Below are positions 28,232-37,018 of a DNA stretch of 64,000 bases, in pieces. A program made the translations under genes and the position numbers. Source of the DNA: [Mycobacterium] vasticus. GTDB lineage: Bacteria; Actinomycetota; Actinomycetes; Mycobacteriales; Mycobacteriaceae. The number at the start of each line of letters is the position of its first letter. Positions within the stretch are counted from its first letter, which is position 1. The stretch covers positions 223,021-287,020 of the forward strand of contig NZ_CP084028.1 of the NCBI RefSeq assembly GCF_020181595.1, given 5' to 3'. Below the pieces are notes generated by a model. The model searched no databases. It was not told the origin of the DNA and saw only the letters and a list, made by a program, of their open reading frames with translations.

Positions 28232-28618
28232 ATGGGCGAGGACGGAGCGTTCGGCTTCGATTCCGAGGATCTGGATCGGATGATGCGCGAGGCGGGTGAG
28301 GGGCTGCGCGCGGCGTTCGAGCGCTTCGCCGGCAGTACCGGCGCCTCCCGGGGAGGGGCCGGCTGGGGCGGGGTCTTCGCCGACCTGGCGCGGGCGGCGC
28401 GTGCCGAACCGTCCACGGCCGGCGAGAACGGCGACGGTGTGTGGGCCATCTACACCGTCGGCGAAGATGGCGCGGCGCGCGTCGAGCAGGTCTTCGCCGC
28501 TGAGATCGACGCGCTGCGGGCCAGCCAGCGCAACCCCGATCCCATGCGAAAAGTACGGTTTTTGCCATACGGAATTACTGTCGGTGTGCTCGACGACGAC
28601 CTCGATGAGACAAGGTGA
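28232..28618 (+). CDS. Conserved hypothetical protein, Rv0313-like
   Basis: This 128-residue acidic protein starts MGEDGAFGFDSEDLDRMM after an AGGAG sequence at 28220-28224. It has no signal peptide, membrane helix or known motif. Length (128 aa) and position before the GH16 gene match Rv0313, whose role is unknown. The C-terminal half, from GVWAIYTVGEDGAARVEQVFA, looks like a compact beta-rich domain. Confidence 0.75.
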   Translation: MGEDGAFGFDSEDLDRMMREAGEGLRAAFERFAGSTGASRGGAGWGGVFADLARAARAEPSTAGENGDGVWAIYTVGEDGAARVEQVFAAEIDALRASQRNPDPMRKVRFLPYGITVGVLDDDLDETR

Positions 28619-28684
28619 CATAGCCCACTGGTGTCCGGGGCTGGTGTGGTTTGACTGGGGTCCCAGGTGGGTTACATTGCCAGC

Positions 28685-29617
28685 GTGTCCGAGATGAACC
28701 GTCGCAAAGCCATGCTCATGATGGGCGTCGGGGCCTTGGCTGCTGCTGCCCCGAACCCGCAGGCCAGAGCTGTTCCGGCGCCTCCTGGAACGCCTGGAGA
28801 ACCGGGGCAGCCACCGGCTGCGGCGGGCGACCCGGCCGCTCCGACGACCTCCGCGAGCCCTGCGACACCCCCTGCGACCGGCGCCAAGACCGGCAGCTAC
28901 ATCTGGCACGACGAGTTCGACGGCCCGGCCGGCTCCTCCCCGGACCGGTCGAGGTGGACCGTCTCCAACCACCGCACGCCGATCCGGCGCCCGGTCGGCT
29001 GGGACCGGCCCGAGTTCTTCTACCAGTACCGCGACAGCCGCCAGAACGTCTTCCTCGACGGCAAGTCCAACCTGGTCATCCGCGGCACCCGGGAGGGCAA
29101 CACCTACTTCGGTGGCCTGGTGCACGGCAACTGGCGCGGCGGCATCGGCACCACCTGGGAAGCCCGGATCAAGCTGAACTGCCAGACCGAGGGCTGCTGG
29201 CCCGGGTGGTGGCTGTCCAACGACGACCCCGGTCGCGAGGGCGAAATCGACCTCATGGAGTGGTACGGCAACGGCGAATGGCCGTCGGGCACCACCGTGC
29301 ACGCCAACCCGTACGGCACCGCGTTCGAGACCCACCCGATTCCCGTCGACGGCAACTGGCACAACTGGCGGGTCACCTGGAACGCCAGCGGCATGTACTT
29401 CTGGCAGGACTACGTCGAGGGCATGGAGCCTTACTTCTCCGTCCCGGCCGTGGGCATCGAGAACATCGACGAGCCCGGCCGCGAATGGCCGTTCAACGAC
29501 CCCGGCTACACCGTGTTCCCGATCCTGAACCTGGCGATCGGCGGCGCCGGCGCCGGCGACGCCCGTCGGGGCAGCTTCCCGGCCGACATGCTGATCGACT
29601 GGGTGCGCGTCTTCTAA
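28685..29617 (+). CDS. Secreted glycoside hydrolase family 16 (Rv0315-like beta-1,3-glucanase)
   Basis: This exported GH16 enzyme of about 310 residues has an N-terminal signal with paired Arg (MNRRKAMLMMGVGALAAAA), a Pro/Ala-rich linker, then the laminarinase-type domain from WHDEFDGPAG onward. The catalytic motif E-x-D-x-x-E is present as EIDLME, with Glu187, Asp189 and Glu192. GTG 28685 and ATG 28694 are both usable starts. Family members cut beta-1,3-glucans, and Rv0315 is the M. tuberculosis counterpart. The twin Arg could direct Tat export, but the motif is not canonical. Confidence 0.9.
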   Translation: MSEMNRRKAMLMMGVGALAAAAPNPQARAVPAPPGTPGEPGQPPAAAGDPAAPTTSASPATPPATGAKTGSYIWHDEFDGPAGSSPDRSRWTVSNHRTPIRRPVGWDRPEFFYQYRDSRQNVFLDGKSNLVIRGTREGNTYFGGLVHGNWRGGIGTTWEARIKLNCQTEGCWPGWWLSNDDPGREGEIDLMEWYGNGEWPSGTTVHANPYGTAFETHPIPVDGNWHNWRVTWNASGMYFWQDYVEGMEPYFSVPAVGIENIDEPGREWPFNDPGYTVFPILNLAIGGAGAGDARRGSFPADMLIDWVRVF

Positions 29618-29647
29618 GCCTGCTCGGTAGGCCGCCCCATGGCCCAC

Positions 29648-29698
29648 CGTGCAGAGTTGTCCAGCCCCACCTGGTCTTTTGGCGGCCAAGTCTGCACG
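29648..29698. terminator. Large inverted repeat between convergent genes
   Basis: Arms at 29648-29662 and 29684-29698 (CGTGCAGAGTTGTCC and GGCCAAGTCTGCACG) pair at 13 of 15 positions around a 21-base spacer. The repeat sits in the 98-base gap between the convergent GH16 and 29716 genes, so it may stop transcription from both sides. It could also be a dispersed extragenic palindrome of this genome, which one window cannot decide. Confidence 0.5.
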
Positions 29699-29715
29699 CT
29701 CGCGCACGGGGCAAG

Positions 29716-30573
29716 CTAGCTGGCGGTACGTTCCTCCAGCCAGGTCACTCCGTCCCGGGCCGCCTTGGTCAGCGCGCCGCGTTCACCGGCGTAGGCCGCG
29801 ATCGCGCCCAGGCCGGGCAGTGCCCCCAGCCGCTGGTACCACTTGTTCGGGTGCGGCCGCTTGGCCACCTCGTCGAACGTCGCGCGCAGGATGCCGGCCA
29901 GCTGCCAGACCGTCCGGGTGATCACCACCGGGGTCGACGACGTGATCGACTGCAGCGGTTTCCACCCCGGTGGCGGCGTCTCGGGCAGCGGCTCGGGATC
30001 GGGCGGCGCCGGCACGTCGAAATCCTCGGCCAGCGGTCGTCGGCACAACACCTCCGAGAGCAGCCGCACCTGACCGTGCCGATCGGTGACGCCGTACTCG
30101 CGCGCCAGGGCGCACAGCACGATGGCGTGACTGACGAACCCGGCCAGCTCGCCCACCGGCAGGAAGCGGGCCAGCAGGCCGAAGGCCCCCGGTGAGGCCA
30201 CCACCAGGGTGTTCAGCGCGCCGACCCGGTGCACCCACCAGTGCACACGCTGCTCGCGGCTCATCCGGTCCCAGGCGGCGGTGCCGGGCAGGTCGGCGGC
30301 GTTGATCAGCTGCGCCCCGGCGTTCAGCGCCCGGTCGCCGGCACTGGGTCCGCGCCCGGCCTCGCTGCGCCGGCGCCGCAACCGCCACCGGCGGACCCGA
30401 TGCGTCAGGCCGCGCGGTGGTTTGAGCAGCCGGCGGGTGCGCTTGCGCAGTCCGATCGGGTCGGCCTCCGAGAGCAGGTCCAGCAGTGGGTTGATGACGG
30501 CGACCGCGCGCGTCAGCGCGTCGGCGACGTCGGCGTCGGTCAGGGTGGCGTGCGGCTTCGGGAACAGACCCAT
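29716..30573 (-). CDS. Conserved hypothetical protein with amphipathic helices
   Basis: This 285-residue protein has a basic section (RLLKPPRGLTHRVRRWRLRRRRSEAG) near residue 50, a conserved-looking WDRMSREQRVHWWVHRVGALNTLVVASPGAFGLLARFLP segment in its middle with weak hydrophobic character, and a Pro-rich linker near 190. There is no signal peptide. I do not recognise the family. It is convergent with GH16 and divergent from the small exported protein gene at 30657. Confidence 0.65.
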   Translation of the reverse strand: MGLFPKPHATLTDADVADALTRAVAVINPLLDLLSEADPIGLRKRTRRLLKPPRGLTHRVRRWRLRRRRSEAGRGPSAGDRALNAGAQLINAADLPGTAAWDRMSREQRVHWWVHRVGALNTLVVASPGAFGLLARFLPVGELAGFVSHAIVLCALAREYGVTDRHGQVRLLSEVLCRRPLAEDFDVPAPPDPEPLPETPPPGWKPLQSITSSTPVVITRTVWQLAGILRATFDEVAKRPHPNKWYQRLGALPGLGAIAAYAGERGALTKAARDGVTWLEERTAS

Positions 30574-30656
30574 ACCGGTGATTGTGCTGTGCCAGGCGGC
30601 TTGGCGTGGTGCCGACGGCGGGAAATGTGTCGGAGGCCCCGAGTAGCTTGACGGCC

Positions 30657-30902
30657 ATGATCAGGGTGATTGTGGTGGTGTTGGCCGCCGGGGCGCTCGG
30701 TGTGTTGGATCCGGCGGCGCCCGCCGACGCCGCTCCGCGCTGTCTCTTCCAAGGCGATTGGAACTGCGAGGGCTCCCCGCCGTACCAGGGTCCGCTCATG
30801 CCGACCTGGGACACGCCCGGCACCTACGGGGGCTGGACGACGAATCCGGTTCAGTGCGATGTGGTCACCCGGGAGTGCCGCCAGGTGACGACGTATCCGT
30901 GA
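30657..30902 (+). CDS. Small exported protein (81 aa)
   Basis: A hydrophobic signal peptide (MIRVIVVVLAAGALGVL) is followed by a probable cleavage site near ADAA-PRC. The mature part of about 55 residues has four Cys residues (PRCLFQGDWNCEG and QCDVVTRECRQV), which suggests two disulfide bonds. No family is recognised. It ends just before the tRNA gene, which is on the other strand. Confidence 0.65.
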   Translation: MIRVIVVVLAAGALGVLDPAAPADAAPRCLFQGDWNCEGSPPYQGPLMPTWDTPGTYGGWTTNPVQCDVVTRECRQVTTYP

Positions 30903-30915
30903 CCGCTCGCCATGG

Positions 30916-30986
30916 AGCCGATGACGGGAATCGAACCCGCGTATTCAGCTTGGGAAGCTGATGTTCTGCCATTGAACTACATCGGC
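30916..30986 (-). tRNA. tRNA-Gly (anticodon CCC)
   Basis: The minus strand folds into a full cloverleaf. The acceptor stem GCCGATG pairs with CATCGGC. The anticodon stem TCAGC pairs with GCTGA around the loop TTCCCAA, giving anticodon CCC. The T arm carries GGTTCGATTCC. The discriminator base is U, and no CCA is encoded. In M. tuberculosis a glycine tRNA also lies in this neighbourhood, near dcd. Confidence 0.95.
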
Positions 30987-31069
30987 GTCGGTGCCCCAAA
31001 GGGACTTACGAAGGCTAACACCCGGCTGCGGGGAACGGCCCGGGGGTGAGCACCCCCGGCCTCACGTCA

Positions 31070-31345
31070 TCACCGACCGGGCGGCCGGCATTCGACGCCG
31101 GGGTTCTGGCAGTACATCCCGATGCCGCCCCGGATGACACTCCCGCCCTGAACGTTCGACTGCGACAACTGGTTACCGGGAGAATGCAGCGCCGGAATCT
31201 GCGCCGAGATGAAGTCATCGATGACCGGCGAGGGCACGCTCGGAAGTGGATCGGACGGATCCGCGCCTACGGCCGGCGCTCCGACCAACACCGCGCAGGC
31301 GCAGAGCGCGCCGGCCGCCAGAGCGCGAGCGAAGCGTTGCCGCAT
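31070..31345 (-). CDS. Small exported protein (91 aa)
   Basis: A signal peptide (MRQRFARALAAGALCACAVLVGAPAVGA) is followed by a Pro/Ser-rich mature part of about 63 residues, which includes ALHSPGNQLSQSNVQGG and ends with two Cys residues (MYCQNPGVECRPPGR). The ending CQNPGVEC resembles the C-terminus of several small secreted mycobacterial proteins, but I cannot name a family. It is divergent from the MspA-like gene. Confidence 0.7.
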   Translation of the reverse strand: MRQRFARALAAGALCACAVLVGAPAVGADPSDPLPSVPSPVIDDFISAQIPALHSPGNQLSQSNVQGGSVIRGGIGMYCQNPGVECRPPGR

Positions 31346-31518
31346 CTTCGTCTCCCCGGAGTCATCGCCGGCAAACCACCGGCTGAAGTCCCAGGTTACT
31401 CTCGATCACCGCCGGAAATGCGGCGCAATATCGCGGTGCGGTTACGAACGCAAAACGGTATTTGTCGTGGTGACAGGCGAAACCGGAATCCGCTCCGGAC
31501 CGCCCTAGCGTAGCGACC

Positions 31519-32211
31519 ATGCTGTCGGCTACGTCAGTTCTGCGCCGGGTGGTCGTTCTCGCATGCGTGGGATGTCTGGTGGCGCCGTCGACCGGTGCCG
31601 AGCCGGCCCCCGACGCCGCCCCGGTAGCCGCGCAGGTGCCCCCGAAAGAAGCCGCCACCGTGCGCACCCCGGACGGGTGGACGCTGACCGTCGGCACCAA
31701 GGACGAGTCGCAGGTTCCGGTGCCGCCGTTGACCACCGCGATCTCCTCTCGCGAGTACGTGTCCAGCGGAACGTATTTCGCGGAGCTGATCGGACCGGAG
31801 GGGGCGACGCCAGAGGGAGTCCTGGAGGCCGGGTTCCAGATCGGCTGCGGAATCGACATGAGTACCGCCAACGGCGTCACGATGTCCGGTTCCGCCGGCA
31901 TGGTTCCGGGATTGGGTGCGCAATTGCCGGTCCCGCCCGGGCCGGGTGCTCCGCTCCAGTTGCTGCCGGCCATGGCGACCCCGATCACCGGTGTGGTCAC
32001 CGTCGGACTCAAGCCCGGTCTGGTGTTCATCGTGCCGGTGCATCAGAAGGAGTTCAGGGGAGCCCATCCCTGGGTCATGATCAGTGAGTTTCACGTCAAG
32101 ATCGACGGCTGTGTCGGTCAGTCGTTCATTCGCTCCTATGCGGTGCTGACCCGCGTGACCGACGAATCCGACGTGGTGCTGTCCTACGTCGGGGCCACCG
32201 TGACCGTCTGA
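31519..32211 (+). CDS. MspA-family porin-like exported protein
   Basis: This 230-residue protein has a signal peptide of about 27 residues and an MspA-type domain. Diagnostic segments are [49 protein letters not shown] and the C-terminal [19 protein letters not shown] with its conserved Cys. MspA proteins form octameric pores in the mycobacterial outer membrane and admit small hydrophilic nutrients. M. tuberculosis lacks this family. The protein may be a porin or a non-channel member; pore activity cannot be read from sequence. Confidence 0.85.
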   Translation: MLSATSVLRRVVVLACVGCLVAPSTGAEPAPDAAPVAAQVPPKEAATVRTPDGWTLTVGTKDESQVPVPPLTTAISSREYVSSGTYFAELIGPEGATPEGVLEAGFQIGCGIDMSTANGVTMSGSAGMVPGLGAQLPVPPGPGAPLQLLPAMATPITGVVTVGLKPGLVFIVPVHQKEFRGAHPWVMISEFHVKIDGCVGQSFIRSYAVLTRVTDESDVVLSYVGATVTV

Positions 32212-32228
32212 GCGGATACGCTCGTGCG

Positions 32229-32801
32229 GTGCTGCTCTCCGATCGCGATCTGCGGGCCGAAATCGCTTCCGGCCGACTGGGCATCGACCCCTTCGATGAC
32301 GCCCTGGTCCAGCCCTCCAGCGTGGACGTCCGCCTCGACAGCCTGTTCCGGGTGTTCAACAACACCCGCTACACCCACATCGACCCCGCGAAGCAGCAGG
32401 ACGAGCTGACCACGCTGGTCGAGCCGAAGGCCGGCGAGCCGTTCGTGCTGCATCCCGGCGAGTTCGTGCTGGGCTCCACCCTGGAGTGCTGCACGCTGCC
32501 GGAGGATCTGGCCGGCCGGCTCGAGGGCAAGTCGAGCCTGGGGCGCCTGGGCCTGCTCACCCACTCCACCGCGGGTTTCATCGACCCGGGCTTCTCCGGG
32601 CACATCACGTTGGAGCTGTCCAACGTGGCGAATCTGCCCATCACATTGTGGCCGGGAATGAAGATCGGCCAGTTGTGTCTGCTGCGGCTGACGAGTCCGG
32701 CGGAGCACCCCTACGGCAGCACGCGGGTAGGGTCGAAATATCAGGGCCAGCGCGGGCCGACGCCGTCCCGCTCCTACCAGAACTTCATCAAGTCCGGTTA
32801 G
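32229..32801 (+). CDS. dcd: dCTP deaminase (bifunctional dCTP deaminase/dUTPase)
   Basis: Dcd (190 aa) deaminates dCTP and, in mycobacteria, also hydrolyses the product to dUMP, feeding thymidylate synthesis. The sequence has [15 protein letters not shown], the catalytic segment [28 protein letters not shown] in two parts around residues 99-126, and a C-terminal [11 protein letters not shown] substrate loop. Length equals M. tuberculosis Rv0321 (190 aa). The GTG start lies 18 bases after the porin gene stop. Confidence 0.96.
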   Translation: MLLSDRDLRAEIASGRLGIDPFDDALVQPSSVDVRLDSLFRVFNNTRYTHIDPAKQQDELTTLVEPKAGEPFVLHPGEFVLGSTLECCTLPEDLAGRLEGKSSLGRLGLLTHSTAGFIDPGFSGHITLELSNVANLPITLWPGMKIGQLCLLRLTSPAEHPYGSTRVGSKYQGQRGPTPSRSYQNFIKSG

Positions 32802-32907
32802 CCCTCGGATGTGACGGTCGCCGCGCGGCTGCGATGAAGCAGGTATCGGCCAGCCCTGGCAGGGTTCGCGCCCGCATCCTGGCCGATCAGCAGCAGGTGG
32901 AGGTTTT

Positions 32908-34377
32908 GTGGACATTGTTCTCGGGGTGTCGATGGCGCCCTCGACGGTCCGCATGGTGTTACTGGAAGGCGAGAACGCCGACGGCGTCACCGTGGATCAC
33001 GACGACATCGCCTTCGCCGCCGGCACGCACACCGGCCCGCAGCGGGTGGTCTCCGCCATCCTGGGCACCCGCGAGGGAGCTCGCGAGGGCGGCTACCAGC
33101 TCAGTTCGACGGGCGTGACCTGCACCGATCCCGCTGAGGCGGCCGAGCTGCGTGAGGCTTTGGCCGGCCACAAGGTCGAGAACGTGATGTTGGTGTCGGC
33201 GTTTCTGGCCGCCGCCGCACTGGCCCAGGCGGTGGGCAGCGCGACCCGTTACGCCCGCACGGCCCTGCTGTTCGTTGAACCCGAGGCGGCGACGCTGGCG
33301 GTGGTCAGCTCCGACGACGGCTCGATCGCCGAGATCCGTCGTCAGCCGCTGTCGCGCGACGACGATCGCGCGGTCGGCGAGGTGGCCGAGCTCGCCGCCG
33401 GCGCCAAGGCGCTGCAGTCGCACCCGGACGGGTTGTTTGTGGTGGGCTCCGGCGTCAACGTGGCGATGATCAAGCCGGAATTGGAGAAGGTCAGCGACCT
33501 GCCGGTGATCGCCCCCGAGGAACCGGACATGGCGCTGGCCCGGGGAGCGGCGCTGGCCAGTGCGCACGCGCCGCTGTTCTCCTCGTCGACCCGGGCGCTG
33601 GCCTGGGCGCAGGACCCGGGCACCGGCGCGATGGGTGCGGGGCTGGTCAGTGCGGGGTACGCCTACGTCGCGGGCGGCGAGGTGGACTACAACGCCACGT
33701 CCGACAACGAGCCGCTGGCCTACAGTGCGGTTCCGGATTTCGGCGACAGCGGATTCATGCCGGTGTTGGCCCCCGAAGTCGACAACCCCGAGCTGGTCGA
33801 TTCCCGGCTGCTGGACTTCAGCACCGCGGCGCTGCCCCGCCGCGAACGCAAGCCGATGCTGGTCACCGGCGCGGTCGCTGCACTGTTCGTGGTCGGGGTG
33901 GTCGGGTTGGCGATAGCGCTGGCGATGGGCATGCGATCGGCTGATGACCACAAGCCCGACGTGCGCGCCAACGTCGTCACCCACCAGGCGCCGCCTCCGC
34001 CGAAGGCCGTGGTTCCGCCACCGGTCCCGGAGGCGCCACCCGCTCCAGAGGCCCCGCCGGTGCCGGTCGAGGTGCCGGCTCCGCGAGCCGCCGTCCCGGC
34101 GCCGGCCCCGATCGCCCCGGCGCCGGCCCCGCCCCCGCCAGCCCTTCCGCCCCCGGTGATCCCGAACCTGCAGATCCCGGGGCTGCCCGGCGGCCCGCCG
34201 CTGTTCCCCGCACCGCCGCGCGGCGGGGGGCACGGTGGCGGCCGCGGCGGCGACGACGACGGCTGGGGTGACTGGGGCCACGGCGGTTGGGGTGGTGGCC
34301 ATGGACGTGGTGGCGGTGGTGGTCATGGCCGCGGCGGCGGGGTGCCGTTCCTGCCGATCCCGGGCCTGCACTTCTGA
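32908..34377 (+). CDS. DUF7159-like single-pass membrane protein with Pro- and Gly-rich tail (first copy)
   Basis: This 489-residue protein has an N-terminal domain of about 300 residues with an actin/Hsp70-like flavour (DIVLGVSMAPSTVRMVLLEGE and VENVMLVSAFLAAAALAQ). One membrane helix at about 318-338 follows. The outer part is Pro/Ala-rich, then Gly/His/Asp-rich. The N-terminal domain matches the downstream gene closely, so this is a tandem duplication. The ATPase-like appearance is only a resemblance; no phosphate-binding motif is clear. GTG 32908 was chosen because the paralogue starts at the same residue (MDIVLGVS). Confidence 0.8.
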   Translation: MDIVLGVSMAPSTVRMVLLEGENADGVTVDHDDIAFAAGTHTGPQRVVSAILGTREGAREGGYQLSSTGVTCTDPAEAAELREALAGHKVENVMLVSAFLAAAALAQAVGSATRYARTALLFVEPEAATLAVVSSDDGSIAEIRRQPLSRDDDRAVGEVAELAAGAKALQSHPDGLFVVGSGVNVAMIKPELEKVSDLPVIAPEEPDMALARGAALASAHAPLFSSSTRALAWAQDPGTGAMGAGLVSAGYAYVAGGEVDYNATSDNEPLAYSAVPDFGDSGFMPVLAPEVDNPELVDSRLLDFSTAALPRRERKPMLVTGAVAALFVVGVVGLAIALAMGMRSADDHKPDVRANVVTHQAPPPPKAVVPPPVPEAPPAPEAPPVPVEVPAPRAAVPAPAPIAPAPAPPPPALPPPVIPNLQIPGLPGGPPLFPAPPRGGGHGGGRGGDDDGWGDWGHGGWGGGHGRGGGGGHGRGGGVPFLPIPGLHF

Positions 34378-34444
34378 GTGGGGATTTATCCCGGCCGGAC
34401 CTAAGATGGGCTAAATAATTGCCGACCGTGACGGAGGAGGTGCG

Positions 34445-36211
34445 GTGGACATCGTCCTAGGCGTGTCGACGGCACCACCGTCCGTTCGCATGGTGCTGGT
34501 CGAAGGGGAGAACGCCGGCGGCGTCACGGTCGACGAAGACGGCTTCGAGGTCGACGGCGGCATCGTGACGTTCCCCGAGCGGGTGGTGTCGGCGATCCTG
34601 GGCACCCAGGAGAGTGCGCAGCAGGGCGGTTACCGCCTGGCGTCCACCGGCGTGACCGTGGCCGACCAGGTGCAGGCGGGCCAGCTGCGTGACGCGCTGG
34701 CCGACCGGCGGGTCGAGAACGTGATGCTGGTGTCGGCCTTCCTGGCAGCCGCGGCGCTGGCGCAGACGGTCGGCGGGGCCATCGGCTACGAGCGGACCGC
34801 GTTGATGTTCATCGAGCCCGACAAGGCGACCCTGGCCGTCGTAGACTCCTCCGACGGCTCGGTCACCGAGCTGCACCGGGTGTCGTTGCCCGCCGATGAC
34901 GTCGCCGCCGTCGGTGAGTTGACCGCGCTGGCCGCCCAGGCCGGCCGGCTAGCATCGCGGCCCGAGGGTCTGTTCGTGGTCGGATCCGGGGTCAACGTCG
35001 AGGTGGTCAAGCCCGAGTTGGACGCGGCCAGCCCGCTGCCGGTCAGCGTGCCCGAGGAACCGGAGACGGCGCTGGCGCGAGGCGCGGCGTTGGCCAGTGC
35101 CCATGCGCCGCTGTTCGATTCGTCGACGTCAGCACTGGCGTGGGCACGCGATCCGGGCACCGGCATGCTCGATCCGGAGCTGGTCGCACTGGGCTACGCC
35201 TACCTGGCCGGCGGTGGTGCCACGGATTACGACGCCACCAACGGGGAGCAGGCACTGGCCTACAGCCAGGTCGCCGACGACAGTGGCTATCTGGACTTCA
35301 CCGTCGACGACACCACCGGCAGCATCGACGAGAACTACCCGCCGAGCACCGGCATGCGGCTGTTCGACGACATCGAGGCGCCCCGGCAGCGTCGGCCTTT
35401 CCTGCTGGCCGGCAGCGGGCTGGCGGCGTTCTTCGTCGTCGGGGTGGCCAGTCTGGCCGTTGCGCTGGCTGTCACCATCCGGCCGACCGCGGCGGATCAT
35501 CCGGTCCCGGGCAAGAACATCGTCGTACCGACTCAGGAGGCGCCGGTGATGGCGCCCATCGTGCCGCCGGCCCCGGCGGCGCCGGCCCCGCAGGCACCCG
35601 CTCCGGCTCCGGCGGCCCCCGCGCCGGTGGTTCGGGCGCCCGCGGCAAATCCGCCCGCGGCCCCCGCCCCGGTGGTTCCCGTTCCGGCTGCGCCGGCCCC
35701 GGCGGCTCCCGTACCGATACCGATCCCGGTGCCGGTCCAGATCCCTGCGCCCGCACCCGTCGTACCGCAGGCACCCGCCCCGGTGAAGCAACCCGACCTG
35801 CCGTCGATCTTCAACCCGCCCAAGCAGAGTCCGCCCAAGAACGACAACCCGTCGTGGCTGCCCGGTAACAACGGCGGCGGCAACAAGGACAGCAACCCGT
35901 CGTGGCTGCCCGGTAACAACGGCGGCAACAAGGACGACAAGCCGTCGTGGCTGCCCGGTAACAACGGCGGCGGCAACAAGGACGACAAGCCGTCGTGGCT
36001 GCCCGGTAACAACGGTGGTGGCGACGGTGGCAAAAAGGGCGGCAACCCGAACCCGTGGCTGCCCGGTAACAGCGGCGGGGGCAACAACAACCCGTGGCTG
36101 CCCGGGCTCGGTGGCGGCAACGGCGGCGGTTCGTGGTTCCCCGGCTTCGGCGGCGGCGGCGGTGGTGGCGGCGGCCGCGGTGGTGGCGGGCACGGCGGTT
36201 GGCCCTTCTGA
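34445..36211 (+). CDS. DUF7159-like single-pass membrane protein with WLPGNN repeats (second copy)
   Basis: This 588-residue paralogue of the preceding gene starts MDIVLGVSTAPPSVRMVL and shares the whole N-terminal domain. A membrane helix lies at about residues 322-345. The outer part has a long Ala/Pro section (about 360-455) and then five to six copies of a Trp-containing repeat, xPSWLPGNNGGGNKD, before a Gly-rich end. Full-length tails differ sharply between the two copies while the N-terminal domains stay alike. A GGAGG sequence precedes the GTG. The role is unknown; a cell-envelope sensor or anchor is possible. Confidence 0.8.
   Translation: MDIVLGVSTAPPSVRMVLVEGENAGGVTVDEDGFEVDGGIVTFPERVVSAILGTQESAQQGGYRLASTGVTVADQVQAGQLRDALADRRVENVMLVSAFLAAAALAQTVGGAIGYERTALMFIEPDKATLAVVDSSDGSVTELHRVSLPADDVAAVGELTALAAQAGRLASRPEGLFVVGSGVNVEVVKPELDAASPLPVSVPEEPETALARGAALASAHAPLFDSSTSALAWARDPGTGMLDPELVALGYAYLAGGGATDYDATNGEQALAYSQVADDSGYLDFTVDDTTGSIDENYPPSTGMRLFDDIEAPRQRRPFLLAGSGLAAFFVVGVASLAVALAVTIRPTAADHPVPGKNIVVPTQEAPVMAPIVPPAPAAPAPQAPAPAPAAPAPVVRAPAANPPAAPAPVVPVPAAPAPAAPVPIPIPVPVQIPAPAPVVPQAPAPVKQPDLPSIFNPPKQSPPKNDNPSWLPGNNGGGNKDSNPSWLPGNNGGNKDDKPSWLPGNNGGGNKDDKPSWLPGNNGGGDGGKKGGNPNPWLPGNSGGGNNNPWLPGLGGGNGGGSWFPGFGGGGGGGGGRGGGGHGGWPF
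35845..36100 (+). repeat. Coding tandem repeat of the WLPGNN unit
   Basis: The unit encoding (N/K)PSWLPGNNGGGNKD repeats with a period of 45-51 bases; the core cgtggctgcccggtaacaa recurs at least four times exactly, and degenerate units follow to about 36100. Such repeats can gain or lose units by slippage, so the length may differ between strains. Confidence 0.85.
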
Positions 36212-36240
36212 GCCGGGTCCGAATCCACTAGCCTGACGGC

Positions 36241-36990
36241 GTGGACTACGCCTCAGCGTTACTCGATGAGACCCGTGCCCTCGGTGAACTGGTCCGCGCC
36301 GGTGATCCCGCGCTGCCGATCCCGACCTGCCCCGAGTGGAACCTCACCCAACTGTTCCGGCACGTGGGCCGCGGACATCGTTGGGCCGCACAGATCGTCG
36401 GCGACCGGATGGACCGTCCCCTGGACCCCCGCGACGTCGTCGGCGGCAAACCGCCCGCCGACACCGACGGGGCGATCGCCTGGCTGAACGACGGCGCGCT
36501 GCTGCTGCTCGACGCCGTTGCGCAGGTCGGACCCGACAACCCCGCATGGACGTTTCTGGGGCCCCGCCCGTCGGTGTGGTGGGTGCGCCGCCGCCTGCAC
36601 GAGGCGACCGTGCACCGCGCCGACGTCGAGCTGGCTCGCGGCTCCGAGTTCACGATCGCACCGGCGCTGGCCGCTGACGGGATAGACGAGTGGCTCGACC
36701 TGATCACCGTGCGGCTCAGTCAGAATGAGCAGCCGCTGGCCGACGGCGTCAGCGTGCACCTGCACGCCACCGACGACAGCGTGGGCCCGGTCGGGGAGTG
36801 GACGATCAGCCGGTCCGGCGGTGCGGTGACCTGGGCGCATGAGCACGGCAAGTCATCGGTGGCGCTGCGCGGCCCGGTGCGCGACCTGTTCGTGGCGGTG
36901 ATGCGCCGGGTTCCGGTGGCCGACACCGGCATCGCGATGTTCGGCGACACCGCGGTGTGGCAGAACTGGCTCGACCACACCGCGTTCTGA
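36241..36990 (+). CDS. Mycothiol-dependent maleylpyruvate isomerase-like protein (DinB fold)
   Basis: This 249-residue protein belongs to the MDMPI/DinB-like family (TIGR03083). It shows CPEWNLTQLFRHVGRGHRW near residues 31-48, with the metal His in FRHVG, and RRLHEATVHRADVELA near 120-135, which supplies the Glu and second His of the metal triad. Members use or are predicted to use mycothiol; the true substrate is usually unknown. The gene starts 29 bases after the DUF7159 gene. Confidence 0.85.
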   Translation: MDYASALLDETRALGELVRAGDPALPIPTCPEWNLTQLFRHVGRGHRWAAQIVGDRMDRPLDPRDVVGGKPPADTDGAIAWLNDGALLLLDAVAQVGPDNPAWTFLGPRPSVWWVRRRLHEATVHRADVELARGSEFTIAPALAADGIDEWLDLITVRLSQNEQPLADGVSVHLHATDDSVGPVGEWTISRSGGAVTWAHEHGKSSVALRGPVRDLFVAVMRRVPVADTGIAMFGDTAVWQNWLDHTAF

Positions 36991-37018
36991 CGCCGCGGCA
37001 CACGGTAGTTTGCATCCC

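Noticed and set aside
35845..36100. Short tandem repeats considered as a CRISPR array
   Set aside because: Units stay in frame with a Trp-Leu-Pro-Gly motif and have no unique spacers; they are protein-coding repeats. No CRISPR array or cas gene was seen in the window.
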